Below are positions 9,551 through 19,800 of a DNA stretch of 64,000 nucleotides, one piece after another (within the stretch, counting starts at the first letter, position 1; the number at the start of each line of letters is the position of its first letter). Origin of the DNA: Ignavibacteriota bacterium (GTDB lineage Bacteria > Bacteroidota > Ignavibacteria > Ignavibacteriales > Melioribacteraceae); the NCBI GenBank assembly GCA_013112585.1, contig JABFGH010000004.1, forward strand, positions 1 through 64,000, in the 5' to 3' direction. The notes beneath the pieces were generated by a model. It was not told the origin of the DNA. It did no database searches and saw only the letters and a list, made by a program, of their open reading frames with translations. The translations under genes and the position numbers were made by a program.

Positions 9551-10446
9551 ATAAATTAGCTCCTGTTTTATTATTTGTTTATAACCGTCCCGACCATGCA
9601 AGAATAACATTGGATGCTTTATCACAAAATACTCAAGCTGATCAATCAGAATTATTTATATTCTCGGATGGTCCTAAAAAAGAAGAATCCGGAGAAAAGA
9701 TAAATTCATTAAGAGAGTATATAAGAAAATTTAAGGGATTCAAAAACATAACTATAATTGAAAGAGACTCCAATTACGGCTTAGCAAGATCAGTTATAAC
9801 CGGTGTGAGCGAAATTTTTAAGATTTATGACAAAGTGATTGTAGTTGAAGATGATTTGATTACATCACCCAACTTTCTTGTTTATATGAATTGTTTACTC
9901 GATAAATATCATGATATGTTGAGTATTTATTCTATCTCCGGATATAGTTTTCCAATTAAACTCCCGCCGGATTGCGATAGTATATATTTAGCTAAGCGTG
10001 CTTCATCTTGGGGGTGGGGAACATGGAAGAATCGATGGGAAGATGTTGATTGGAATTTGTTGGATTTTAGTTCATTCATTAAAAATAAGGATATGATAAA
10101 CTCCTTTAATAAAGGGGGGAAAGATCTAACAAGAATGCTTAAGAAACAAGTTAATGGAAAAATTGATTCATGGGCAATAAGGTGGAGTTATCATCATTTT
10201 AAAAACAATGCATTTTGTATATATCCAAAAATTTCTAAAGTACATAATATAGGGCAAGATAATTCAGGACGTCATTCCATAAAAACAAATAAGTATAAAG
10301 CAATTTTAGATACTGAAAAAAAATTTGAACTACCGGATATTGATTTAACCCCAAATAGTTTAATTACCAAAGAACTTCAAAGTTTTTTTAATTATACATT
10401 ATTTGAAAGAGTTTCTTGGTTTATTAAAAGAAAATTAAAATTTTAA
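9547..10446 (+). CDS. Glycosyltransferase family 2-like (GT-A fold)
   Basis: 299 residues. It opens with LLFVYNRPDHARITLDAL and has VIVVEDDLITSPNFL around residues 100-115, where EDD supplies the DxD-like metal and sugar-nucleotide site. SSWGWGTWKNRWEDVDW in the middle is typical of Bacteroidota sugar transferases related to GNT-I. It is probably a surface-glycan glycosyltransferase acting in the cytoplasm. Its ATG overlaps the previous stop (ATGA), showing translational coupling. A 17-base gap leads to the FkbM methyltransferase. Confidence 0.85.
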   Translation: MNKLAPVLLFVYNRPDHARITLDALSQNTQADQSELFIFSDGPKKEESGEKINSLREYIRKFKGFKNITIIERDSNYGLARSVITGVSEIFKIYDKVIVVEDDLITSPNFLVYMNCLLDKYHDMLSIYSISGYSFPIKLPPDCDSIYLAKRASSWGWGTWKNRWEDVDWNLLDFSSFIKNKDMINSFNKGGKDLTRMLKKQVNGKIDSWAIRWSYHHFKNNAFCIYPKISKVHNIGQDNSGRHSIKTNKYKAILDTEKKFELPDIDLTPNSLITKELQSFFNYTLFERVSWFIKRKLKF

Positions 10447-10463
10447 CTTGAAAAACATTCGTC

Positions 10464-11291
10464 ATGAAACTCTTCCTTGAACAAATATTAAAAGGTCCTT
10501 ACAATTTTTTTACAGATAAATTCTTTAGAGAATTTTTGAAGCTGACGCTTTTTTACGGGGATGTAAAAAGGTATGAACCAAAAAAAATAAATTTATTAAA
10601 ACATAAAATTGAAGTCCCTGATTGCTTGTCTTTTATTTGGCAGTTCAAAGAAATTTTTGTGGATGGTCAGTACAAATTTAATTGCCAGATTGATAACCCT
10701 ATAATTTATGATTGCGGTTCAAATATCGGGTTAAGTTTAATCTACTTTAAAAATTTATTTCCCCAATCTCAAATAAAAGCATTTGAACCAAATAGTTACA
10801 TAATGAAATTTCTCAAAAATAACATTCGAGAAAACAAGCTTGATAATATTGAGCTTTATGAGGAAGCTGTCTGGATTCATAATGATGGTGTTGAGTTTAC
10901 AGATGACAAAGCTGATACTGCTTCTATATCTGAGTCGAATGGCAGTAGAGTTAAAAGCATTAGACTAAAATCATTAATTGAGAATGAAAACAAAATTCAT
11001 TTTTTAAAATTTGATATTGAAGGAGCAGAGGTTGAAGTTCTAAAGGATTGTAAATCTAGTTTAGAAAATGTAGAAAATATATTTATTGAATATCATTCTT
11101 TCGTTAATAGAAAACAAGAATTGGATACAATTCTTAAAATTTTAACGGAATCCGATTTTAGATATTTTATGAAACCTGCTGTAAGTAAAAAATACCCATT
11201 TATTAATAAGTTAAATAAAAACAATCCTGATATGGATTTTCAATTAAACATATTTGCATACAAAGAAAATGAAAATAGTTCATCTAAATAA
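10464..11291 (+). CDS. FkbM family methyltransferase
   Basis: 275 residues. SAM-binding motif YDCGSNIGLSLIYFK at residues about 75-90, post-motif IKAFEPNSYIMKFL, and the characteristic FkbM block HFLKFDIEGAEVEVLKDC near residue 185 followed by VENIFIEYH. These features place it in the FkbM family, which in glycan loci usually O-methylates sugars. The last 23 bases overlap the next glycosyltransferase gene when that starts at its ATG 11269. It is the third methyltransferase-type gene of the cluster. Confidence 0.85.
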   Translation: MKLFLEQILKGPYNFFTDKFFREFLKLTLFYGDVKRYEPKKINLLKHKIEVPDCLSFIWQFKEIFVDGQYKFNCQIDNPIIYDCGSNIGLSLIYFKNLFPQSQIKAFEPNSYIMKFLKNNIRENKLDNIELYEEAVWIHNDGVEFTDDKADTASISESNGSRVKSIRLKSLIENENKIHFLKFDIEGAEVEVLKDCKSSLENVENIFIEYHSFVNRKQELDTILKILTESDFRYFMKPAVSKKYPFINKLNKNNPDMDFQLNIFAYKENENSSSK

Positions 11292-12534
11292 TTTTGATAT
11301 AGTGGGCGGTGCCGCAAGGGCATGTTATTCAATTCACAATTCCTTATTACAAAATAACATTCAATCGAGATTACTCGTTCAAAATAAGGTAAGCCAAGAA
11401 CCGACTGTAAATTCTATTGTGAATAACTCATTTGAAAAGGGTTCCAGATTCATTAGAAAAGTGATAGATTATTCCGCTACAAAATTATTATGCAACGAAG
11501 AATACGGAAGGTTTTCTTTTCCAATTTTCTCACCTTCAATCGTGGATCACCCGCTAATTAGAAATTCTGATTTAATAAATCTTCATTGGATTAATGAAGG
11601 CTTTATTTCTTTAGGTTCACTTAAAAAACTTGCCGAATTAAATATTCCGATTGTTTGGACTTTGCATGATATGTGGGCGTTTACCGGCGGGTGCCATTAT
11701 ACTAATGACTGCAAAAATTATATAAGCGGCTGCAGTCATTGCCCTGCACTTAAAATAAAAGGGGAACGTGATTTTTCTAACTCTATCTCCAAGAAGAAAA
11801 AAGAAGTGTTTAACAACATTAATTTGAGTATTGTCACCAGTAGTAATTGGTTAGGAGAAGAAGCAGAAAGTAGTTTACTGCTCAAAGATAAAAAAGTGTA
11901 TGTTGCCCCAACCGCTATAGACACTGAAATATTCCGCGCACGCGATAAAAAGAAATGTAAAGAGGAATTAAATCTTAATAAAGAAAAATTGAATGTTTTA
12001 TTTGGTACTATGAATTTGTCTGATAAAAGAAAAGGAATGCACCATCTAATCGCGGCGCTGGAGATTTTTAATAAAAAATATCCTGAATATAGAGATAAAG
12101 TTGAGTTCTCAGTTTTTGGGTCATTAAAAAATAGCACAGCAATAGATTTATCGTTCAAGTTGAATTTTTTGGGACATAAATCAAGCAATGAACAAATTGC
12201 AAAATGTTATAATGCGGCTGATCTTTTTGTAGCTCCTTCCATTCAGGACAATCTACCGAATACGGTTTTAGAATCTTTAGGATGTGGTACGCCGGTGGCT
12301 GCATTTAATATTGGAGGGATGCCTGATATGATTGAGCATAAAAAAAATGGTTATTTAGCTAAGCCCTTTTCAGCAGATGATTTAGCAGATGGAATAAAAT
12401 GGACTTTACAAAATTGTTCATTAAGTGATGAACTAAATGTCTTTGCTCGGCAAAAAGCGGTTAGTAATTATACTTTTGAATTGGTGGGTCAAAAGTATAT
12501 TAAAATTTATAATGAGATATTAAAAATGAGTTGA
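11269..12534 (+). CDS. Glycosyltransferase, GT4 family
   Basis: 421 residues from ATG 11269 (KIVHLNNFDIVGGAARA); a TTG five codons upstream is less likely. N-terminal motifs: VGGAARACYSIH, IVWTLHDMWAFTGGCHY and a cysteine-rich CKNYISGCSHCPAL. C-terminal donor-binding block: ADLFVAPSIQDNLPNTVLE, then GCGTPVAAFNIGGMPDMI. This is a textbook group 1/GT4 enzyme of the colanic acid or exopolysaccharide type. It overlaps the FkbM gene by 23 bases and ends the cluster; a hairpin follows at 12595. Confidence 0.9.
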   Translation: MKIVHLNNFDIVGGAARACYSIHNSLLQNNIQSRLLVQNKVSQEPTVNSIVNNSFEKGSRFIRKVIDYSATKLLCNEEYGRFSFPIFSPSIVDHPLIRNSDLINLHWINEGFISLGSLKKLAELNIPIVWTLHDMWAFTGGCHYTNDCKNYISGCSHCPALKIKGERDFSNSISKKKKEVFNNINLSIVTSSNWLGEEAESSLLLKDKKVYVAPTAIDTEIFRARDKKKCKEELNLNKEKLNVLFGTMNLSDKRKGMHHLIAALEIFNKKYPEYRDKVEFSVFGSLKNSTAIDLSFKLNFLGHKSSNEQIAKCYNAADLFVAPSIQDNLPNTVLESLGCGTPVAAFNIGGMPDMIEHKKNGYLAKPFSADDLADGIKWTLQNCSLSDELNVFARQKAVSNYTFELVGQKYIKIYNEILKMS

Positions 12535-12594
12535 TAATCGAAACCTTAATGTTGAATATCTATCATTCGGAATTTTTAAGACTTTCCATAAAAA

Positions 12595-12627
12595 AAGCCA
12601 TTACAGCCAAATCCGCCGTAACAGCTT
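12595..12627. terminator. Imperfect hairpin between convergent glycan and pfkA genes
   Basis: The arms AAGC..TTAC.GC and GC.GTAA..GCTT pair with one single and one double mismatch. An A run lies on the left (12591-12596) and a T run on the right (12630-12634), so it could end transcription from both sides. It lies between the stop at 12534 and the convergent stop at 12662. The mismatches make this tentative. Confidence 0.4.
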
Positions 12628-12661
12628 AGTTTTTATTAACCATCAAAAATAGCCGCACTAA

Positions 12662-13768
12662 TTACAGATCAACTCCAAATCCAATTCCCACCGCTACTGC
12701 GGCTTGAACTGCTTGACATTTTTTTGTAACAAGTTTTTGTTTTGATATTGCCGATTCTATGGTCACACTCGAAATATCGCTCCCTTTTAGTGCCGCCATT
12801 CTTCCAAATTTTTTCTTTATCGCCATTTCAATTGCGTAGGTTCCGAATTTCGTAGAAAGAATTCTATCAAAAGGAGTAGGACTGCCGCCGCGCTGAAGAT
12901 GTCCCAGTATAGTGTAACGAGTTTCTAAACCTGTATTATCGGAAATTTTCTTTGCAACTAATTCAGCTATTCCGCCTAATTGAATTGGGTCTGTTCTTCT
13001 GATATCCTTTGCCTTAACTACCATTTCGCCGTCTTTCGGTTTTGCTCCTTCGGCAACACAAACCAAGCTGAACCGCTTACCCATCATATTTCTTTCAATA
13101 ACTTTATCATAAATATTTTCCCATTCAAATGGAAACTCCGGCAAAAGAATAATATCTGCTCCGCCTGCTAATCCGCCGTGCAGTGCAAGCCATCCTGCAT
13201 ATCTTCCCATTGCTTCAAGCACCATAACTCTGTGATGTGATGATGCAGTTGTATGAAGCCTGTCAAGTGCTTCGGTTACTACATAAACAGCAGAGTCGTG
13301 ACCGAATGTTTGGTCGGTTGCATAAAGATCATTATCAATTGTTTTTGGTACGCCGACAATGTTCATACCCATATCCATTAACTTTTTAGATATGTGCATT
13401 GTGCCGTCACCGCCAATTGCAATTAATGCATCCAGGTTCCATCCTTCATAATGCCTAATTGCATCTTCCGATTTGTCAACTATCTTAATCTCATTACCAA
13501 ACTCTGTAGGCCAATGAAAAGGATCACCTTTATTTGATGAGCCGAGTATTGTACCGCCAATAGTTAAAATTCCCGAAACATCTGTGTTGTATAACTGCCT
13601 GGCTTTACCTTCAACCAATCCTTCAAAGCCGTCTTGAATTCCAAGTACAGTAAGTCCTTGATCATGAGCCGGTTTTGCCACCCCTCTTATTACTGCGTTT
13701 AAGCCCGGGCAGTCGCCGCCGCCGGTTAATATTCCAATTCTTTTTAATTTTTCGTTATTCTTACTCAT
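12662..13768 (-). CDS. pfkA: 6-phosphofructokinase, G104/K124 type
   Basis: 368 residues. Phosphorylates fructose 6-phosphate to the 1,6-bisphosphate in glycolysis (cytoplasm). Motifs: GGGDCPGLNAVIRG (residues 16-29), IGGDGTMHIS (118-127), PKTIDNDL (141-148, with the catalytic Asp145), and MGRYAGW. The residue equivalent to E. coli Gly104 is Gly (122), as in ATP-using enzymes, while the position equivalent to Gly124 is Lys (142), as in pyrophosphate-using and mixed-clade enzymes. From this pair I infer ATP use within the group III branch. GAGGA lies just before the ATG. It follows the RNase HIII gene by 51 bases on the same strand. Confidence 0.93.
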   Translation of the reverse strand: MSKNNEKLKRIGILTGGGDCPGLNAVIRGVAKPAHDQGLTVLGIQDGFEGLVEGKARQLYNTDVSGILTIGGTILGSSNKGDPFHWPTEFGNEIKIVDKSEDAIRHYEGWNLDALIAIGGDGTMHISKKLMDMGMNIVGVPKTIDNDLYATDQTFGHDSAVYVVTEALDRLHTTASSHHRVMVLEAMGRYAGWLALHGGLAGGADIILLPEFPFEWENIYDKVIERNMMGKRFSLVCVAEGAKPKDGEMVVKAKDIRRTDPIQLGGIAELVAKKISDNTGLETRYTILGHLQRGGSPTPFDRILSTKFGTYAIEMAIKKKFGRMAALKGSDISSVTIESAISKQKLVTKKCQAVQAAVAVGIGFGVDL

Positions 13769-13819
13769 TTTTCCTCAACTGAATTATTCTGATAATAAAA
13801 TAATAAACATTCAAATTTA

Positions 13820-14713
13820 TTATCGAAAGGTTTTGAAATTTAATTTAGCAATCTCTTTTAATTTTTGTTCGCCAAAATCTCTTCTGATGTTTAATGCCTG
13901 CGTTTGAACACTTTTTGAAGCTCCCTTTTTCAACATTAATTCTTTAGCAGGGTTAAACTTAAACCAGTTGTTAAATTTTTCTCTGGCTAAAATTGATGCT
14001 GCTGCAACTGCTGTAAACCTTTCGGCTTTAGGTGTTTGAAGTACCTTAATATTGCTGCTGAATAGTTTTTTATTTATCTCACTTACCTTGCTGCTGAACT
14101 GATCGATTATGACCTCGCGGCATTTACTTCGTTCTGATAAGTTCTCGATGGCTTTTAAGTGTGACCATGCAAGCAGGTCATTTAAATTATTAAACTTCGG
14201 ATATAGTTCATTATATTTTACCGGACTAATAACGATAATCTCAAAATTATCGCCAACTGTATTTTTAATAATCTTAGCCAGTTCACTAATTTGATTATCA
14301 CTAACTGTCTTGCTGTCTCGTATCCCAAACTCATTCAATACTGCTGCTGTGGTTTTATTAAGATATACTGCAGCAGTAACAAGGGGACCAAAAATATCAC
14401 CTTTACCCGATTCGTCTGTTCCAATGTAATCATCCGGTTCATCAATTTTGTTCTCTCCAAAATCCAATTCTGAGTTTTCACTAATAAGAGAACTTACATT
14501 CTTATACAATTCTGATGAGGAGTTGCCTTGAAGTATTTTTTTAATACCCTTTTTACCAAAGTAAACAAGCAGTTTCACTTTCGATTTTCCTTCGCCGATT
14601 GAAACTTCAAAATTGTATTGTTTGGCTGCAATGGGGGATGTAGTATAGTTAGTGTCTTTAAATTGAGCCGCAACATCGGTAATTATCTTTTCAGCTTGTT
14701 CTTTTATATTCAT
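13820..14713 (-). CDS. rnhC: Ribonuclease HIII
   Basis: 297 residues. It cuts RNA in RNA/DNA hybrids. The N-terminal 90 residues form the TBP-like substrate-binding domain that separates RNase HIII from HII, including NFEVSIGEGKSKVKLLVYF. The catalytic domain opens with YIGTDESGKGDIFGPL (Asp100-Glu101), the ESGKGD form typical of HIII, and later has IRDSKTVSD, VIIDQFSS and a distal AAASILAREKF helix. It lies 40 bases after the PPIase gene and before pfkA, in a possible operon. No clear ribosome binding site is seen before the ATG. Confidence 0.9.
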   Translation of the reverse strand: MNIKEQAEKIITDVAAQFKDTNYTTSPIAAKQYNFEVSIGEGKSKVKLLVYFGKKGIKKILQGNSSSELYKNVSSLISENSELDFGENKIDEPDDYIGTDESGKGDIFGPLVTAAVYLNKTTAAVLNEFGIRDSKTVSDNQISELAKIIKNTVGDNFEIIVISPVKYNELYPKFNNLNDLLAWSHLKAIENLSERSKCREVIIDQFSSKVSEINKKLFSSNIKVLQTPKAERFTAVAAASILAREKFNNWFKFNPAKELMLKKGASKSVQTQALNIRRDFGEQKLKEIAKLNFKTFR

Positions 14714-14753
14714 AAATAAATAAAATTTTAAAGTGGGATGTGTAGAGTTTTAA

Positions 14754-16601
14754 TTATGGCAAATCTTGTTTTTGTTTAAGCCACTTGTTAACCCATTCGG
14801 TAAATGGCGCAAGTAAAGGTACTGCTGTTATTTTTCCGCCGAATCCCATATACCTAATTGCAAATGAGTTGATTGTTGAAACTTTAATTGACTTTAATTT
14901 TTTATAATCGATTTGAATTTTATTTTTTCCTGCAAAGTCTGCTGTTTTTTCCAGCAGCTCATGATAAGCATAATTCTCTGCAAGATTTCTTTTTATTTTT
15001 TCCTTTTCAAGTTCAAAACTTTTTAATGGTGCTTTAACAACTTTTTCTTTTTTATCAATTAACTTAAATATCGAATAACCTTCGGGCACTTTAAGCGGTC
15101 CGTAAATTTCACCGATATTCATCTTTGCAGCAATCCGTCCAATATCTCCAAAAGCGTTAATAGGAAAAAATCCAAACTCGCCCTGTTTTGGTTTTGTCCA
15201 TTCCCGTTCAGTATATTTTGCCGCTAAAATTTTTATATCAACTCCTGCATCAATATCGCTTCTAATTTTATTTATAAGTTCAAGGCTATCGGTCAACACT
15301 TCAATAATATTTACTTGAACCGGGTAAACTTCATTCTTATTAATTTTTTTATACTCGGCTAATGCAGCCGAATCACTAACAATTACACTATCAAGTATTT
15401 CACTCTTTACTGCCTGAAATAAATAATTGTCAGTCCACATACCTACCGACCTTTTAACTTCGGGAAGTAAATGCAGACCTCTTTTATATCCTTCCCTTGC
15501 AAGCAGTTCTCTTTCGATGGTTGTTCTAACCCTTCTATTAAATTTTTCTAAAAGAAAAAGTGAATCGCCGGAGGTAGTATTAAACCCGTCAAAAATCAGC
15601 TCGCGTAAAAATTCTTTTGCAGTAACCGGGTCTTTTTCAAATTGTAAAAAAGGTAAACCTAATTGTGTTTCTCCTAAATAATTCTCTATCTCAAATAGAT
15701 GACTAACCTCAAAATGTATTAAATCCTGCGGTGCTTTCTCTTTTAATAAACTCTCTTTTGCTTTAAGTGCGGCATGCAGTTTTAGAAAAATTTGTTTAAA
15801 CAATTTTTGATCAACATCTACCCGGCGGTTCTTAAAAAAGTTAATATAAAAATTCCGGTAAAGTTCTGTTTCCTTAGATTTAGAAATTACTTTTTTTACG
15901 GCATTTATTGTATTCTCTTCCTCCTGCCTGGATGCCATCACCTTAGATTCTTTTTCAACTAAATAAAAAATGTACCAGCCATCTGCCGTTAAAAGAGGAG
16001 TAGTAAATTCTCCTAACTTTAATGCGAATACTGAATCTTCAACATCATCCTGCAAATCACCATACTCTACCGCTATTGAGTTTTGCTGTTCAAAATATTC
16101 AGATCGTTCAACTAAAATGGAATCAAAAGGGACCCCGACTTTTAGCAGTTTGTATAGATTGAAAATTTCATTTTCATCCTGCGAATAAATAAAATTTACA
16201 TTTAATGAAAATACTGCTCGATCAAGCCCCTTTTTTATTTCAGCATCCGAGATAATTATTTTATCTGTAATTTCTGATTTATAGAGAGCATCCCTAACAT
16301 ACATTTTCTCAATTGCATACCTGGCAGTTTCGATACTGCTGTTGATATCATAATTATTTTTAATAGCTTCCTGTGCCCATAATTTTTCGGCAATAAGTGT
16401 GAATAAAAAATCCAGCTTGCGGGCGTTCAATTGGGTTTTAATCTGCAAGTTAAACTGAGGCGTAAATTCAAATCTTTCTATAAACTCATTTTCGGTAATT
16501 TCAATTCCGCCAACCGTGGCAATAATGTTTTCAACATCTTGCTGTGCCGAAAAAAATGAGCAGAGAGAAAAATAAAATAGCAGGGTTAAGTTTTTTATCA
16601 T
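14754..16601 (-). CDS. Exported parvulin-type peptidyl-prolyl isomerase (SurA/PpiD-like)
   Basis: 615 residues with a short signal peptide (NLTLLFYFSLCSFFSAQ). An N-terminal SurA-like chaperone part begins IIATVGGIEITENEFIERF. Two parvulin-like regions can be seen: one near residues 130-220 (VNFIYSQDENEI ... GWYIFYLVEKE) and a clearer one near 410-510 (VNIIEVLTD ... QGEFGFFPINAFGDIG ... GYSIFKLIDKKEK). It should help fold outer-membrane or secreted proteins in the periplasm, which suits a window rich in TonB receptors and T9SS cargo. First gene of the reverse-strand group with rnhC and pfkA. Confidence 0.85.
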   Translation of the reverse strand: MIKNLTLLFYFSLCSFFSAQQDVENIIATVGGIEITENEFIERFEFTPQFNLQIKTQLNARKLDFLFTLIAEKLWAQEAIKNNYDINSSIETARYAIEKMYVRDALYKSEITDKIIISDAEIKKGLDRAVFSLNVNFIYSQDENEIFNLYKLLKVGVPFDSILVERSEYFEQQNSIAVEYGDLQDDVEDSVFALKLGEFTTPLLTADGWYIFYLVEKESKVMASRQEEENTINAVKKVISKSKETELYRNFYINFFKNRRVDVDQKLFKQIFLKLHAALKAKESLLKEKAPQDLIHFEVSHLFEIENYLGETQLGLPFLQFEKDPVTAKEFLRELIFDGFNTTSGDSLFLLEKFNRRVRTTIERELLAREGYKRGLHLLPEVKRSVGMWTDNYLFQAVKSEILDSVIVSDSAALAEYKKINKNEVYPVQVNIIEVLTDSLELINKIRSDIDAGVDIKILAAKYTEREWTKPKQGEFGFFPINAFGDIGRIAAKMNIGEIYGPLKVPEGYSIFKLIDKKEKVVKAPLKSFELEKEKIKRNLAENYAYHELLEKTADFAGKNKIQIDYKKLKSIKVSTINSFAIRYMGFGGKITAVPLLAPFTEWVNKWLKQKQDLP

Positions 16602-16852
16602 TTAAGTAAGGTTTACTAAAAGATGAATAAATAATTGTGAAAACAAAAATAATAGAATTAAGGAACTATCTTAAGTATTTTTTTCGTGAATAATCAAACA
16701 ACATAAAAATTTTAATGTTTCATTAAACACATAATTAGTTTTGTGTGATTATCAGTATAAAGAGTAGAAATGTTTTTTACTATTAAAATTGAATATTATT
16801 GAATAGTTTTATTTCGAGTAAACTTTTTATTATAGCTTCAAAAAAAATAATC

Positions 16853-19800
16853 ATGTTAAAACTGCTGCAAAATAAATATTCGATCATCGGCTGTTTACAA
16901 AAACAACATTTCTCGCCGCTTCTCAAAAGTTATTTTTTATTGGCTGCGATAATATTCTTCTATTCTTCCCTTTCATTCTCTAAATCAATTAAGTTCGAAC
17001 ACATTTCAATACAGCACGGTTTATCTCATAATACTGTTCATTCAATTATTCAAGACCGGAAAGGTTTTATTTGGTTTGCCACTGAAGATGGATTGAATAG
17101 ATATGACGGATATAATTTTAAAATTTTCAGAAATACACGCACCGACTCCACAAGTCTTTCGGATAATTTTATTTGGACAATATTTGAAGATTCCGATGAG
17201 AATATATGGGTAGGAACTAATAACGGCGGGCTGAATAAATACAATTCCGATACGGAATCATTTACACGTTACACTGTAGATGAAAATGCGGGCGGCGGTT
17301 TAAGCAATAACAGTATTAGATCTATTTACGAGGATAAAACAGGTAAACTTTGGATTGGTACCGGCGGCGGCGGATTAAATTTGCTTGATAAAACAAGTGA
17401 GAAATTCTCAGTTTTTCTTCCGCAGCTTACCGATAACATTTTAGATATTGATGAAGATAATGACGGCAATTTAATAATTGCTACTGATGGCAGCGGATTG
17501 ATTAAACTGATGAAGGAAAACGAAAAATATAATTCAGTTAAAATTAACGATACAGATTTAATAAAATCAATTTGGTCTTTAGCGTTTGATAACAATAATA
17601 CAATTTGGATTGGCACTAACGGTAACGGGCTTTTCAGATATAACGGCGGTAAACTGCAGTCGGTAAAACTTAATAAGAGCAATACACTATTGCAGGGAAG
17701 TGCCAATGTAACTGATATTCAAATTATTGATGACAATATTATGTGGGTAAGTACCGAGGGAGGACTTTACCAATTAACTAAGGAAGGTAAAGTCGTAAAA
17801 AGCTATTTCAATATCCCAACAGATCTATTCAGTTTAAGAACAAATATTATCAGAAGAATATATGCTGATGATACCGGCATCATGTGGATTGGCACTGTCG
17901 GCAATGGGGTAAACAAACTCGTATCTGAATTTAAGATAGTAAAACATTATACTCATAACCCGGCAGTTCAAAACTCACTAAGTCATGATATTATTCGCTC
18001 GGTGTATGAGGATAAAAACGGATTACTTTGGATTGGAACATTAGGCGGCGGATTAAACTTATATAACCCCGTAAAAAATCAGTTTACTCACTTTAGGAAT
18101 AATGCAGACAACCCTAATAGTTTAACTAACGACGGCATTACCGCAATACACAAAGATAAAAACGGAAACTTATGGATTGGTACGTGGGGCGGCGGACTTA
18201 ATAAACTTATCGGCAGCCGATACACAAATAATTTTGAACATTATTTACATCAGCCTGGTAATGAAAATTCATTAATAAATAATATCGTTCAGGCAATTCA
18301 CGAGGATGATAAAGGCAATTTGTGGATAGGCACAGAAAAAGGATTGGATTATTTTATCCCCTCAAAAAATAAATTTATTCATTTTGTTTATGATGGCAAA
18401 GACCCTTTCAGTTTAAGTGATAACAGAATTCAATCAAACTGCATTATTCAAGACAGTAAAGGGAATCTTTGGATTGGAACATGGAACGGGCTGAATAAAA
18501 TTGATTTGAATAACAAAGATGCTGCGGAGGATAAACTTAAATTTTACCGTTTCGAAAATGAAACAAACAACATTAACAGTTTAAGCGATAGCAGAGTAAC
18601 AGCAATTTATGAAGACGATTTTAATCAGCTTTGGATTGGTACTCACGGCGGCGGACTTAATAAATTAATTAGCGGTGAAAATTCTGAAATTATTGAGATT
18701 AAAAACTATACAAAAAGAGAAGGGTTAACCAGTAATGTTATTTACGGAATTTTAGGTGATGATCAAAACAATCTATGGATCAGCACAAATGACGGGTTAT
18801 CGAAGTTTGATATTGAGAACGAAGTATTCCGAAATTACCAGGAGGGGGACGGATTTCAGAGTGATCAATTTTTTTGGGGTGCAAGTGCAAAGGGTCGCGA
18901 TGGTAAATTATATTTTGGCGGCATAAACGGATTGAATTCATTTTATCCATCGGAGCTAAAGGATAACCCACATATTCCGCCCGTTTATATTACTGAACTT
19001 CAGGTATTCAATAAACCTCTTAAAGTATCTTCAGAAAACTCACCATTAAAAAAATCTATAATGAATACAAAGATGATAGAACTTGCTTATGATATTTATG
19101 TTTTATCATTCGAGTTTGTTGCGCTCGATTATGTTAATCCTGAATTCAATCAATATAAATATATGCTCGTAGGTTTCGATAAAGATTGGATACCTTCCGG
19201 TACTAGAAGATTCGTTACTTATTCAAACTTAAAAAACGGCGAATATGAATTTAAAGTTATCGGATCCAACAATGACGGTGTTTGGAACGAAGAGGGAAGT
19301 TCGCTGAAAATAATTATTAAAACTCCGTTTTGGAAAGCCTGGTGGTTTATTAGTCTTGTAGTAATAATTTCAATTTTACTGATTATATATTTTATTACAA
19401 ATCAATTTAAGCAGATGCTTGCAGTTGAAAGACTGCGGGCTAAACTTGCGGCTGATCTGCATGATAACATTGGTTCGGGATTAACAGAAATTTCAATACT
19501 AAGTGAAGTTTTATCAACCAGGTTAAAACATGAGAACAAGGATATACTGAAAACATTAAATATTATAAGCGCAGAAAGCCGGCAGATAATTGATAAAATG
19601 AGCGACATAGTTTGGCTCGTAAATCCCAAGCGGGATTCTTTGTATGATTTGATTTTAAGATTGGAAGACAATTATTCCGAGATGCTTTCACAAACCGATA
19701 TTTCATTCACATCAAAAAACTTAAGATCGCTCGAAAAAATTACTTTAAAGATGGAACACCGGCAGCATTTATTTTTAATCTTTAAGGAAGGAATTAATAA

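Noticed and set aside
12980-13171. Open frames antisense to pfkA, rnhC and the PPIase gene
   Set aside because: They sit opposite conserved catalytic motifs of well-supported genes, lack ribosome binding sites, and show no family resemblance.
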